Assembly (NCBI RefSeq): GCF_000227315.1
Contig: NZ_JH165061.1
Coordinates: 136,374 to 175,129 of the forward strand
Length of the DNA: 38,756 nt
Reading direction: 5' to 3'
Source: Peptoniphilus indolicus ATCC 29427
GTDB taxonomy: Bacteria; Bacillota; Clostridia; Tissierellales; Peptoniphilaceae
Part shown: piece by piece, positions 8,838-17,396 of the stretch
Layout: each line of letters begins with the position of its first letter
Numbering within the stretch: position 1 is the stretch's first letter
Program-made: the position numbers and the translations under genes
Notes under the pieces: model-generated
Database searches by the model: none
What the model saw: only the letters and a program-made list of their open reading frames with translations
Told to the model about the DNA's origin: nothing

Positions 8838-10045
8838 CTCAATAATTTTTTATATATTTGTTTATACTGCTCAACGCCCGGCTGATTGAATGGATTTGCT
8901 CCAAATAAAACGGAAGATACGAAGCATGCGTACATAAAAAAGTAAACTAATTGACCTAAGTTATACTCATCTATACTATTTATCTCAATCATAAGAGTAT
9001 CTATATTATTTTTTGAATGAGCAACTTTAGTGGCTTCCATCACCACTTTATTTATATTGTTTAAACTATATTTATTCAAACCCGCATAGTCATTGCTGAA
9101 CTCTTCCAAATTTATTTCCAAATCTATTTTATTTTCATTTACGAATAGTACTGTCTCAAATAGATCTCCAGGTCCTTCTTGAATATACTGCCCAATTGAG
9201 TGGAGATCTGTTGTGTTTGTCAAATATGTGGGAAAAATAACATTATCACTCTTCCCTTCACTCTCTCCAAACAACTGCACATACCATTCTTGTAAAAATT
9301 TCAAGCTCGGATCATATGAAACTAAAAACTCTTTATTCTTCCCATTGTCATAAAACTCTTTCCTCGACAGAGCATATTGGACAGAAGGATTATCGAATGT
9401 AACCAATTTTCGTTTGTAATCTCTTATTCCTCTTAGAAATTCATCTATATTTATTCCCGCCGCCGCCATAGGTAACAACCCTACTGATGTGTGGAGTGAA
9501 TATCTTCCACCTACATTTTTAGGAACTGTAAGTCTTTTATAGCCTTCTTTTTTTGATATATCATATAGATATCCCGAGTTACAATTAGTTATCACATAGA
9601 TTCTATCAGAAACATCGGTATACTTTTTTTTAAAGCCTTCTCTTACCAATTGATAGCCTATATTTGTCTCAAGAGTTTCTCCGGATTTTGAAATTACGAT
9701 TATACAAGCTTCGTAGTTATCGATTAATTTTAAAGCTGTTCTCAAATATCTCGAAGACAAATCATGCCCCAAAAATATGATCTTGGGTTCATCTCTTAAT
9801 TCTCCCTGCACGCTTTCTATTATCGCTCTCGAACCAGTATATGAACCACCTGCACCACAAATCACTATCAGTTTGTATTTATCTCTTATTTCTTGTGCGT
9901 ATTCATATATCTTATCTAATTCAAAAGTCGAATTAAATTCATCAGTCCACCCTAAGTAATCTGAATACTCTTTAGATTTTTCTTCAACTAACTTTTCAAC
10001 TTTTTCAAATTCTATAAACTTAGTTTCTCCAATAAATTTTATCAT
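8834..10045 (-). CDS. pgi: Glucose-6-phosphate isomerase
   Basis: This 403-residue cytoplasmic enzyme interconverts glucose 6-phosphate and fructose 6-phosphate. Family motifs appear in order: GAGGSYTGSRA (sugar-phosphate binding), SKSGETLET, NVGGRYS, QLFGESEGK with the catalytic Glu, HSIGQYIQEGP, and the C-terminal NPFNQPGVEQYK carrying the active-site Lys. It is shorter than the roughly 450-residue Bacillus enzyme, mainly at the N-terminus. The ATG directly follows the TAG of the PAS-SpoIIE gene with no spacer, so it shares that message and promoter, and a terminator closes the unit. Pairing a glycolytic enzyme with a signalling phosphatase is unusual; the sequence gives no reason for it. 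Confidence 0.95.
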   Translation of the reverse strand: MIKFIGETKFIEFEKVEKLVEEKSKEYSDYLGWTDEFNSTFELDKIYEYAQEIRDKYKLIVICGAGGSYTGSRAIIESVQGELRDEPKIIFLGHDLSSRYLRTALKLIDNYEACIIVISKSGETLETNIGYQLVREGFKKKYTDVSDRIYVITNCNSGYLYDISKKEGYKRLTVPKNVGGRYSLHTSVGLLPMAAAGINIDEFLRGIRDYKRKLVTFDNPSVQYALSRKEFYDNGKNKEFLVSYDPSLKFLQEWYVQLFGESEGKSDNVIFPTYLTNTTDLHSIGQYIQEGPGDLFETVLFVNENKIDLEINLEEFSNDYAGLNKYSLNNINKVVMEATKVAHSKNNIDTLMIEINSIDEYNLGQLVYFFMYACFVSSVLFGANPFNQPGVEQYKQIYKKLLR

Positions 10046-11140
10046 CTACCAAACCTTTATCAAAAGAGCAGTTATATCATCCTTTTGTTCGCCCCACATA
10101 TAACTATAAATAGATTGTTTAAGCTTCAAAAGTTCGTCAGTTTCATTTTTTAGCATGATATCTTTAATTCTTTCTATTCCATAAGGTTCATTTTCATAAT
10201 TCATAACTTCACTAACTCCATCACTCATCATTATGACTTTGTCAGATGTATTTAATTTTATACTGTATTCTTTGTATTCAACCTTATCGAAAAATCTGGA
10301 AATTGGATATCCTTCCACTTCTATTTCTTTTATTATTTCACCTTGTACTATCAAGGGACAAGGAAAATGTCCTGCATTCGAGTACGTGAACTGCCCTGTT
10401 TTCTTATTAAACACTCCGTAAAAGCAAGTAAAATATATTTCAAAGTCGAGTCCCAAATTTTTAAATCTCCTCCAAAGCTCTTGTAGTAACATTGATGGTC
10501 TCAACTTTTTGCCATACGATATTGTACGCATTGTAATTCTAATAAACATAGTTACCATTGACGCTGCAAAACCATGTCCAACAGTATCTGCAATATATAT
10601 CCCCAAGTGGTCATCGTCTATTTCAAATATATCAAACATATCTCCGCTAAGTAAATTTGAAGGTCTGTATAGATAATCTACATTTAACACCCCAAAAAAT
10701 CCTTTTTCAGGTAGCAATGCCGTTTGAATTTTTCTGGCATGATTCATTTCAACTGTCATAGATTTATTCTTTTCTACAATGGCTGAAATCAATTTTCTCT
10801 CTTGGGAAATATTTCTAAACACTTCTACTACGCCTATTATTTTTTCGTCACTTTTAATAGGTGAGCATTTTACTGAATACAACTTATCTTGAATAGTTTC
10901 TTCTCTTTGAATTACTTCTCCTGTTTCAAGCGTTCTCTTTGTAATTTTCGATTTCAAGATATTATCATAAATATTGCAAATCAAATTTTCAGTATCATAC
11001 CCTAAAGTATCTTTCATAGCTTGATTTACATAGACCACTTCATTTCTATGGTCTAAAACTCTCACCAAGTCCACTATTCCATCTAATATTTGATAATTTA
11101 ATTTTGAATTTTTTAAAACTTCTTCTAAATCTTCATTCAT
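10046..11140 (-). CDS. PAS domain-containing SpoIIE/PP2C-type phosphatase
   Basis: This 364-residue protein has a PAS domain at about residues 15-110, a short helical linker at 112-145 ending in the HARKIQTALLP motif typical of RsbU/RsbP-like proteins, and a PPM/SpoIIE phosphatase domain to the end. The metal-binding acidic residues are visible: Asp167 in GDMFD, Asp185 in ADTVGHG, the Asp of MMSDGVSE, and the Asp pair in KDDITALLI. Such proteins dephosphorylate an anti-sigma-factor antagonist in response to a signal sensed by PAS. No antagonist or sigma factor is encoded in this window. AAGGAGAGG precedes the ATG, and a promoter lies immediately upstream. Confidence 0.88.
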   Translation of the reverse strand: MNEDLEEVLKNSKLNYQILDGIVDLVRVLDHRNEVVYVNQAMKDTLGYDTENLICNIYDNILKSKITKRTLETGEVIQREETIQDKLYSVKCSPIKSDEKIIGVVEVFRNISQERKLISAIVEKNKSMTVEMNHARKIQTALLPEKGFFGVLNVDYLYRPSNLLSGDMFDIFEIDDDHLGIYIADTVGHGFAASMVTMFIRITMRTISYGKKLRPSMLLQELWRRFKNLGLDFEIYFTCFYGVFNKKTGQFTYSNAGHFPCPLIVQGEIIKEIEVEGYPISRFFDKVEYKEYSIKLNTSDKVIMMSDGVSEVMNYENEPYGIERIKDIMLKNETDELLKLKQSIYSYMWGEQKDDITALLIKVW

Positions 11141-11162
11141 AGCGAACCTCTCCTTGATATTA

Positions 11163-11190
11163 ATTATACCATACTAATATTGCTTTACAA
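11163..11190 (-). promoter_or_regulatory. Promoter of the PAS-SpoIIE and pgi pair
   Basis: TTGTAA and TATAAT are 16 bases apart on the minus strand, and TGG directly before TATAAT makes an extended -10. It sits in the 55-base gap after the methyltransferase gene, so these two genes can be expressed separately from the efflux genes. Confidence 0.7.
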
Positions 11191-11195
11191 ACACA

Positions 11196-12317
11196 CTATA
11201 ACGGTTTAGGACCAAAGTATTGATACAAATAGGAGAGTAATCTTCCGTTATAAAGTTTTCTATTTTTATTGCTTTTACCTAAATTCTTTTCAAGTTTTTC
11301 ATCTGCCGAAATTACATACATTGAGTATGTTGGAACGGATTTATAGAGAACCTTTAAAGCTATCTCCAATTCCTCTACTTCATCTACTCCTATTCTGATA
11401 CCATAAGGTGGATTTGTTATTATCACGCCATAGTTATCAGGTAAGTCTAAATCTCTAACATCTTTTACAAAGAAAGTTATATCTTCTTCAAGTCCTAAAA
11501 TTTCCGCATTTGACTTTGCTATTTCTATAGCTTTCCTTGAAATGTCAGAGCCTATTATATTTAACTTCTTATCATAATCTATCTCCGAATAACATCTCGC
11601 CTTTTCTTCTTTCAAAAGAGATTCATCGATAAAGATAAATTTTTCAAAATCAAATTTTCTCATAAGTCCCGGCGCTATTTTTTTAGCCATCATAGCTGCC
11701 TCAATCAAAATAGTCCCTGATCCACAGAACGGGTCTACCAACAGCCTCTCCGGTTTCCAATAAGACAATTGGACCATTGCCGCTGCGAGAGTTTCTGTTA
11801 TAGGTGCCTTGTATGAAGCCTCTCTATATCCCCTCTTATGCAGCCCTTCTCCTGATGTGTCCAAAGTCACAGAGACAATATCATTTCTAATTGCAACTTC
11901 TATAGAGTACCTCTCTGCAGATTTTTCAAATCTGTTTCTTTTGTAAGTTCTTTGCAAACTCTTTATTATTGCTTTTTCCGAAATTCTTTGAATATCAGAA
12001 AGAGAGAACAATTTTGACTTATAACTCTTAGAATTTATTATGAAGTTTCCATCTTCAGAAATCCATTCTTCCCAATCTATAGCATTTATATTATCAAAGA
12101 GTTCCTCAAAGCTAAGAGCTTTAAAATTCCCAATCTCTATTAAAACTCTCTCTGCACATCTAAGTCTTAAATTTAAAATGGCGACATCTCTCAAGTCGCC
12201 ATTAAATTTTATTCGTCCATCTTGAACTGTTAAATCTCCATACCCCAAATCATATAATTCTCTTTTTACTACTGATTCAAGTCCAAAATTCACAGTCACT
12301 ATAATATTTAAATTCAT
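11196..12317 (-). CDS. THUMP-domain class I RNA methyltransferase (RlmL/YpsC-like)
   Basis: This 373-residue protein has an N-terminal THUMP-type RNA-binding region (about 40-155) and a UPF0020 methyltransferase domain. The SAM-binding motif is LLVDPFCGSGTILIEAA near residue 192, and the catalytic NPPYGIRIG near 300 marks N-methylation of a nucleobase. E. coli RlmL makes m2G2445 in 23S rRNA and this is the likely equivalent, though target identity is inferred. Its ATG overlaps the permease stop as TAATG, and GAGGT lies upstream inside the permease gene, so an rRNA modification enzyme is co-translated with an efflux system. It lacks the second methyltransferase of fused RlmKL. Confidence 0.88.
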   Translation of the reverse strand: MNLNIIVTVNFGLESVVKRELYDLGYGDLTVQDGRIKFNGDLRDVAILNLRLRCAERVLIEIGNFKALSFEELFDNINAIDWEEWISEDGNFIINSKSYKSKLFSLSDIQRISEKAIIKSLQRTYKRNRFEKSAERYSIEVAIRNDIVSVTLDTSGEGLHKRGYREASYKAPITETLAAAMVQLSYWKPERLLVDPFCGSGTILIEAAMMAKKIAPGLMRKFDFEKFIFIDESLLKEEKARCYSEIDYDKKLNIIGSDISRKAIEIAKSNAEILGLEEDITFFVKDVRDLDLPDNYGVIITNPPYGIRIGVDEVEELEIALKVLYKSVPTYSMYVISADEKLEKNLGKSNKNRKLYNGRLLSYLYQYFGPKPL

Positions 12318-13567
12318 TATTCATACCTCAAAGCATCTATAGGATTTAATTTTGCAGCTTTATTCGCCGGATAATATCCAAAGAAAATTCCTATGCTCAT
12401 AGAGAAGCCAACTGCAATTACTATAGATAAAATATTTGGAAGTGTTGGTAACTTCATCATTGATGAAGCAAGATATCCGAGCGAACCTCCCAACAACACC
12501 CCTATTATTCCACCTATTATACATATTATAATACTTTCTGTTATAAATTGCCCTCTAATATCTTTTGAAGTAGCTCCTAATGCCTTTCTAACCCCTATTT
12601 CTCTGGTCCTCTCTGTAACAGAAACAAGAAGTATATTCATTACCCCAATTCCACCTACTAATAATGAAATTGCCGCTATTCCTCCTATTGCCAATTTAAC
12701 ATTTGACATAATTGATGTTATTTGCTCAAGTTCCGATCCTACGGATTTAGCTTCAACCTTGACAACTTCATTTTCAGCAAATTTATTTTCATTATAATAT
12801 TTTTCTATTTCTTTTGTGGCAAAATCTATATCCTCTGCTTTATTAGTTATTATGCTGAAATTCATAAACTTCTGATCATTTTTTTCAAAATCTCTAACTC
12901 CTACTGTATATGGAATGTACAACGTTGTACTATCTTCACCTTGTCCTCCCAAGGCGCCAAAGTTTATAGTTTCATTTTTATAAACACCTTTACACCTGTA
13001 AACATATATGCCATTCCCGGTATCAACTTCTACTTCTTTCCCTAAAGCTTCTGAATATCCACCAAACAAATCTTTTGCTACTTTGTCACTTATGATACAA
13101 ACTTCTCTATACGCTTGAACATCATTTTCATTATAAAATTCTCCGGACAGCATCTTTAATTTTTGAATTTCCTTCACACCTTCTGTACTCGGATTAATAT
13201 TTACTTTTAAATCCTTACCTTGCTCAGTTTTTATCTTAGCTCCTTTACCGTCACCCTGTAATATAATAAACTTTATAAAACTTCCAAATTGTTGTTTAAG
13301 AAATTCTGTATCCTCAGATTTAAAAAAATCTCTATTTTGTATATCTGTCCAGCTATAGCCTTCTTTAGGTCTAAGGCCTACTTGAAACATATTTTTATTA
13401 AATTTATCAAACCCATCAGATACCGACTTTGACATTGCTTGTCCTATTGTGAGAATTGAAATTACAGAAGCTATACCTATTATTATCCCAAGCATTGTCA
13501 AAAAAGACCTCATCTTGTTAAGTTTTAGTCCCTCCAGTGCCATGGTTATATTTTCAAGTATATTCAT
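12317..13567 (-). CDS. MacB-like ABC transporter permease (FtsX fold)
   Basis: This 416-residue permease has one membrane helix near residues 18-40, a large extracytoplasmic domain of about 230 residues, and three C-terminal helices at about 288-400. It contains VTERTREIGVRKALGATSKDI, the cytoplasmic segment that contacts the ATPase in FtsX/MacB proteins, and it ends in the common AAKLNPIDALRYE tail. It works with the ATPase at 13567-14241 and the adaptor at 14238-16163. The three genes overlap by one to four bases, and the order adaptor-ATPase-permease matches Bacillus YknXYZ. Likely cargo is a peptide or antimicrobial; the substrate is not identifiable. Confidence 0.9.
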   Translation of the reverse strand: MNILENITMALEGLKLNKMRSFLTMLGIIIGIASVISILTIGQAMSKSVSDGFDKFNKNMFQVGLRPKEGYSWTDIQNRDFFKSEDTEFLKQQFGSFIKFIILQGDGKGAKIKTEQGKDLKVNINPSTEGVKEIQKLKMLSGEFYNENDVQAYREVCIISDKVAKDLFGGYSEALGKEVEVDTGNGIYVYRCKGVYKNETINFGALGGQGEDSTTLYIPYTVGVRDFEKNDQKFMNFSIITNKAEDIDFATKEIEKYYNENKFAENEVVKVEAKSVGSELEQITSIMSNVKLAIGGIAAISLLVGGIGVMNILLVSVTERTREIGVRKALGATSKDIRGQFITESIIICIIGGIIGVLLGGSLGYLASSMMKLPTLPNILSIVIAVGFSMSIGIFFGYYPANKAAKLNPIDALRYE

Positions 13568-14241
13568 TATTCTATTATCCTTCCATCTGACATAGTAAGT
13601 ACCCTCCCAGTTTCTTCAGCTAATTCAGGATTATGAGTTATTAAAACTATAGTCATGCCTTGTTCTTTGTTTAGCCTATGAAACAAATCCATTACACTTC
13701 TTCCCGTCTTTGTATCAAGTGCTCCGGTTGGCTCGTCGGCTAACAATATACTAGGACTATTTGCCATCGCCCTTGCAATAGCCACCCTTTGTTTTTGTCC
13801 CCCTGACAATTCGTTGGGATTGTGATTAGCTCTTTCAGACATCTCAACCAATTCCAAAAGTTCCATAGCTCTGCTACTCATATCTTTTTTATTTTTTGAA
13901 TATATCATTGGCAGCTCCACATTTTTCCTCGCAGAAAGCCTTGGTATTAGATTAAAGTTTTGGAATACAAAACCTATTTTTTGATTTCGTATCCCTGAAA
14001 GTTCTGAGTCTTTTGCTTCACTCACATTCACTCCGTCTAAAAAATATTCTCCCTCGGTCTGCCTATCAAGCAGTCCAATTATATTCATAAGTGTACTCTT
14101 CCCCGATCCGGAAGCACCAACTATAGATACAAATTCTCCCTCGTATATATTTACATCTATCCCATGAAGAATTTCTAACTCATTCGGTTGCCCTATATAA
14201 TATCTCTTGATGATATTCTTCATCGATATTAATTCTTTCAT
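13567..14241 (-). CDS. MacB/LolD-type ABC transporter ATPase
   Basis: This 224-residue stand-alone nucleotide-binding protein has all motifs: GASGSGKST (Walker A, near residue 43), FVFQNFNLIP (Q-loop), ELSGGQKQR (signature), LLADEPTGALD (Walker B) and LITHN (switch His). The ADEPTGALD sequence and short length are typical of the MacB/LolD/FtsE-like group. Its ATG overlaps the adaptor stop as ATGA, and its stop overlaps the permease start, giving tight translational coupling. It would power the permease at 12317-13567 by the mechanotransmission mechanism described for MacB. Confidence 0.92.
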   Translation of the reverse strand: MKELISMKNIIKRYYIGQPNELEILHGIDVNIYEGEFVSIVGASGSGKSTLMNIIGLLDRQTEGEYFLDGVNVSEAKDSELSGIRNQKIGFVFQNFNLIPRLSARKNVELPMIYSKNKKDMSSRAMELLELVEMSERANHNPNELSGGQKQRVAIARAMANSPSILLADEPTGALDTKTGRSVMDLFHRLNKEQGMTIVLITHNPELAEETGRVLTMSDGRIIE

Positions 14242-16163
14242 TTCTTTTCTTCCATTTCTTCTGTAAGTTGTACTGTTGTTCCTGATTGATACTTATCAGC
14301 AGAATTTATAACTCTCATTTTCCCCTTTAAATCCTTTGATGTTATTACACTCTCCACATCATTTCCTGTTACAACTTTTACTTCAATTTCTCTAATTTCC
14401 GTTACATCTTTATCGTCCACAACAAGCATAAAACTCTTGTCATTTTTTTTGTAAATTGCACTTGTAGGGACTATTATTACATCTTTTTTAGATTCTAGTA
14501 TATATTTTGTCCTAACACTCATACCAGGTTTAAGTTTTAATTGCGGATCATCAATTGAAATTTTACTTTTATAAGCTACTTCTTGTGATTGTGTTTGTCC
14601 TTGGTTAGATTCAGCTGCTTTAGGAGTTGGAGATATGGACTCAACCCTACCTTTAAATACTTCATTCTTGCCTAACGCATCAGCCGTAACCTCAACTTCC
14701 ATCCCCACTTTTATCTTAGGATAATCATATTCCTTTATTTGAGATTCAATTATTGTTCTCTTTACAGTCTGTATTTGAGCAAGAGACGCCGTTGGAGCTT
14801 GCCCTTTTACCATATCTACCTTTGTAATTGTTCCTGAGATAGGAGCTTTTATAACTGTCTTTTCAAGTTCTTCATACAAATTTTTCAAATCTACTGAATT
14901 AACCCCATTATCTCCACTTGCCTTAGCTTGCTCAAGACCTGACTCAAGGCTTCTTATTTCTGCCTCTTGCGCTGCAAGAGCAACTGTCAAATTCTTCTTT
15001 GCATTTTCATATACATTTTTCGCATCTGCAGCATTTTTTCTATAAGTATTCAAAACATCTTCCCTTGAGCGTTTTGAAAGTTGATCTTGACCTATTTGAG
15101 TATTAAGTGTATTTTTTGTGTTTGCAAGATTCTGCTCTTGTTGTGCCAATTCTTTCTCTAAAGACAATCTTGTCTCTTCATTACTATCAATTTGTGATTT
15201 AAACTTTGATCTCTCAGCTTCTACTTCGGCTATCTTAGCTTTGATTTGTTGAGACTCAATCGTCTTTTCATTTATTTTCCTTGTCTCTCTATTAATTTCC
15301 TCTTGAATCTTTAATGTTTCTTCAAACATTTGTGTATTCTTTTTTCCATTTATTTCATCTCCTGATGAGCCTCCTTCTCCTCTTGCTTTTACATTTCCCA
15401 ATTTTATATTTAATTCATTTATATCTCTAGTTATAGCTTCATCTTCAGATTTTAATCTATCAAGTTGAACTGTCAACTCGCTATAGCCCCTTCTTGCATT
15501 CTCTGCTAAAGATACAGATTCTGTTAATTTCTGTTTTGTTTGTTCATAAGTAAGATTTTGACTATTTAAATTATTTTGTAAAGTAGTGTCATTACCCTTT
15601 TTTGCAACTAAAGCTTCATTATAGCCCATATTTAAACTTCTTAAATAATCATCATATGTTTTTTCAGCTAATTGCCATTGGTCATAAGTTTGTAATACAT
15701 TGGCATTTGCACTCACAACCTGTGAATTTGTCCCATCATTCTTTCCCTTTAATGCTTCATTTAATTTATCCTTGGCACTTTTTACTTGAATTCCTGAAGT
15801 TCTATTATTAGACGCAATAAGAGCTTCTTTCGCCTTTATTTGTTGTTTTAAAGAAGAGTCATCCAGTTTAGCTATAATCTGCCCTGCAATCACCTCATCT
15901 CCCACTTTTACTTCCACGCTTTCAACAGGTAGGTTTTTTTCAGCAAATATATCTACTGAGTCTTCACTTTTTACCTTTCCACTTTCTTTTATCATGTTAG
16001 AAAAATCCTTTTTTCTTATCTCAGTAGTTTCTATTTTTGGTAATTGAACATATTTACTTTTACCAGCTCTCCCTAAAATCGACCTACCTATTAAAAGAAC
16101 CAATATTATACCCAATGCTATGGCTATTTTCTTATGTCCTAAAATAAAATTTTTAATCTTCAA
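14238..16163 (-). CDS. MacA/YknX-like efflux adaptor with very long coiled coil
   Basis: This 641-residue protein has an N-terminal membrane anchor (about 12-28) and a biotinyl/lipoyl half-motif at 68-104. A long, charged, Gln-rich helical region follows at about 104-437. The second lipoyl half is APISGTITKVDMVKGQ at 440-455, then a beta-barrel domain and a membrane-proximal domain to the end. Usual MacA or YknX proteins are about 370-400 residues, so the coiled-coil hairpin here is roughly 200 residues longer. The start is TTG, supported by AGGGGGAT six bases upstream; the next Met is far inside. It heads a three-gene efflux system behind an extended -10 promoter. Confidence 0.85.
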   Translation of the reverse strand: MKIKNFILGHKKIAIALGIILVLLIGRSILGRAGKSKYVQLPKIETTEIRKKDFSNMIKESGKVKSEDSVDIFAEKNLPVESVEVKVGDEVIAGQIIAKLDDSSLKQQIKAKEALIASNNRTSGIQVKSAKDKLNEALKGKNDGTNSQVVSANANVLQTYDQWQLAEKTYDDYLRSLNMGYNEALVAKKGNDTTLQNNLNSQNLTYEQTKQKLTESVSLAENARRGYSELTVQLDRLKSEDEAITRDINELNIKLGNVKARGEGGSSGDEINGKKNTQMFEETLKIQEEINRETRKINEKTIESQQIKAKIAEVEAERSKFKSQIDSNEETRLSLEKELAQQEQNLANTKNTLNTQIGQDQLSKRSREDVLNTYRKNAADAKNVYENAKKNLTVALAAQEAEIRSLESGLEQAKASGDNGVNSVDLKNLYEELEKTVIKAPISGTITKVDMVKGQAPTASLAQIQTVKRTIIESQIKEYDYPKIKVGMEVEVTADALGKNEVFKGRVESISPTPKAAESNQGQTQSQEVAYKSKISIDDPQLKLKPGMSVRTKYILESKKDVIIVPTSAIYKKNDKSFMLVVDDKDVTEIREIEVKVVTGNDVESVITSKDLKGKMRVINSADKYQSGTTVQLTEEMEEKK

Positions 16164-16235
16164 AATTATCCCCCTATTAAATTAGCCAATTTATTTTATT
16201 AATATTTATTATATTATTGACTTTATATACTTTAT

Positions 16236-16244
16236 ATTATATCA
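16236..16244 (-). promoter_or_regulatory. Extended -10 promoter of the MacA-like efflux operon
   Basis: TGATATAAT on the minus strand is a perfect extended -10 about 75 bases before the TTG start. No consensus -35 lies upstream, which is normal for extended -10 promoters. Confidence 0.55.
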
Positions 16245-16305
16245 GTGTTTAATACATCAAAAGCAAAGTAAATATAAATAAATTTTTAAAATTTTATTAC
16301 ATATG

Positions 16306-16335
16306 TTACATATTTTTATCTTATAGGTTTATAAT
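16306..16335 (+). promoter_or_regulatory. selU promoter
   Basis: TTACAT and a perfect TATAAT are 18 bases apart on the plus strand. TATAAT ends 16 bases before the selU ATG, leaving a short leader with AAGGTGA as ribosome site. Confidence 0.55.
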
Positions 16336-16351
16336 GTCCTAAGGTGATGAA

Positions 16352-17371
16352 ATGAAATTTGAAATTAGTCCCAAAGACTTATTTGAATATAGCGTTAAAA
16401 ATGAAATTTTTATATTAATAGATATGAGAAGCCCAATTGAATTTAAAAGTTTTAATATCCCTGAAGCTATAAACTTTCCAATTTTAAATAATGAAGAGAG
16501 AAAAATTGTAGGTACTTTATTTGATAACGGAGAAATAGATAGAGCAAAATCTCTATCAGTTAAATACGCCGCTGCTAAATTACCTACTTTATTTGATAAT
16601 ATTTTAGAACTTGTAAAAAATTATGACCATGTAATTTTATACTGTGCAAGAGGTGGATATAGAAGCACAGTATTTTTTCAATTTTTAAGAAGTCTGGGAG
16701 TCCCTGTAAAAAAATTAGTCGGAGGTTACAAAGCATACAGAAAATATATAAGAGAAAATTTAGAGCAATTAGTATCCACTAAAAACTTTGTAGTTCTCCA
16801 CGGAAAAACCGGAGTAGGAAAAACAGAGATATTAAATAGGTTAAAAAGTTCAGGGCTATCTATTTTAAATCTCGAAGAACTTGCAAACCACCGTGGCAGT
16901 TCATTTGGTAGTCTGGGTTTAAATGCTCAGCCATCTCAAAAACAATTTGAATCTCTTCTGTATAACTCTCTTTTGAAAACTTCCGATTTAATATTTTTAG
17001 AAGGTGAGAGTAGTAGAATAGGAAATATCTTACTTCCGAAATACTTATTAGATAAAATGTACAAGGGAACCAACATAGTTATAGAAGATACCATTGAAAA
17101 TAGAGTTGCTCGAATAAAAAGAGACTATGTAAATGGCACAAAAGAAGAAATCAACTCAGCACTCGATAATTTAAGTAAGTATATATCCGAAGATAGAATT
17201 AATTCATATAAATCCCATGTTGAAAATAACGATCTTGAATTTGTTATAAAAGATTTAATCTTAAACTACTACGATAGTCATTACGCCATAAATTATTCCA
17301 AAGATGACTTGCATTTAAATAACGATGAACTAATCTTAGAAAACTTACAAAATTTTATGCAGACACTGTAA
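16352..17371 (+). CDS. selU: tRNA 2-selenouridine synthase
   Basis: This 339-residue protein (SelU/MnmH) replaces sulfur by selenium in 2-thiouridine at the wobble position of Lys, Glu and Gln tRNAs, using selenophosphate. Residues 1-135 form a rhodanese domain with the active Cys98 in YCARGGYRS. A P-loop domain follows, with GKTGVGKT at 151-158 and the family motif NHRGSSFG near 178-185. It is slightly shorter than the E. coli enzyme but both domains are complete. AAGGTGA precedes the ATG. It is monocistronic and converges on ilvA with a shared terminator. It implies that the cell has selenophosphate synthetase (SelD), not encoded here. Confidence 0.93.
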   Translation: MKFEISPKDLFEYSVKNEIFILIDMRSPIEFKSFNIPEAINFPILNNEERKIVGTLFDNGEIDRAKSLSVKYAAAKLPTLFDNILELVKNYDHVILYCARGGYRSTVFFQFLRSLGVPVKKLVGGYKAYRKYIRENLEQLVSTKNFVVLHGKTGVGKTEILNRLKSSGLSILNLEELANHRGSSFGSLGLNAQPSQKQFESLLYNSLLKTSDLIFLEGESSRIGNILLPKYLLDKMYKGTNIVIEDTIENRVARIKRDYVNGTKEEINSALDNLSKYISEDRINSYKSHVENNDLEFVIKDLILNYYDSHYAINYSKDDLHLNNDELILENLQNFMQTL

Positions 17372-17396
17372 AAGCCGACCTTTAGCCGGCTTTTAC
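17368..17396. terminator. Bidirectional terminator between selU and ilvA
   Basis: GTAAAAGCCG and CGGCTTTTAC form a perfect 10-bp stem with a 9-nt loop. The T run lies within the arms, so it can serve both converging genes. Both stop codons fall inside the hairpin. Confidence 0.8.

Noticed and set aside
12393-12797. A 134-codon open frame on the plus strand
   Set aside because: It lies wholly antisense to the MacB-like permease, has no ribosome site and no family resemblance. It reflects codon bias of the real gene.
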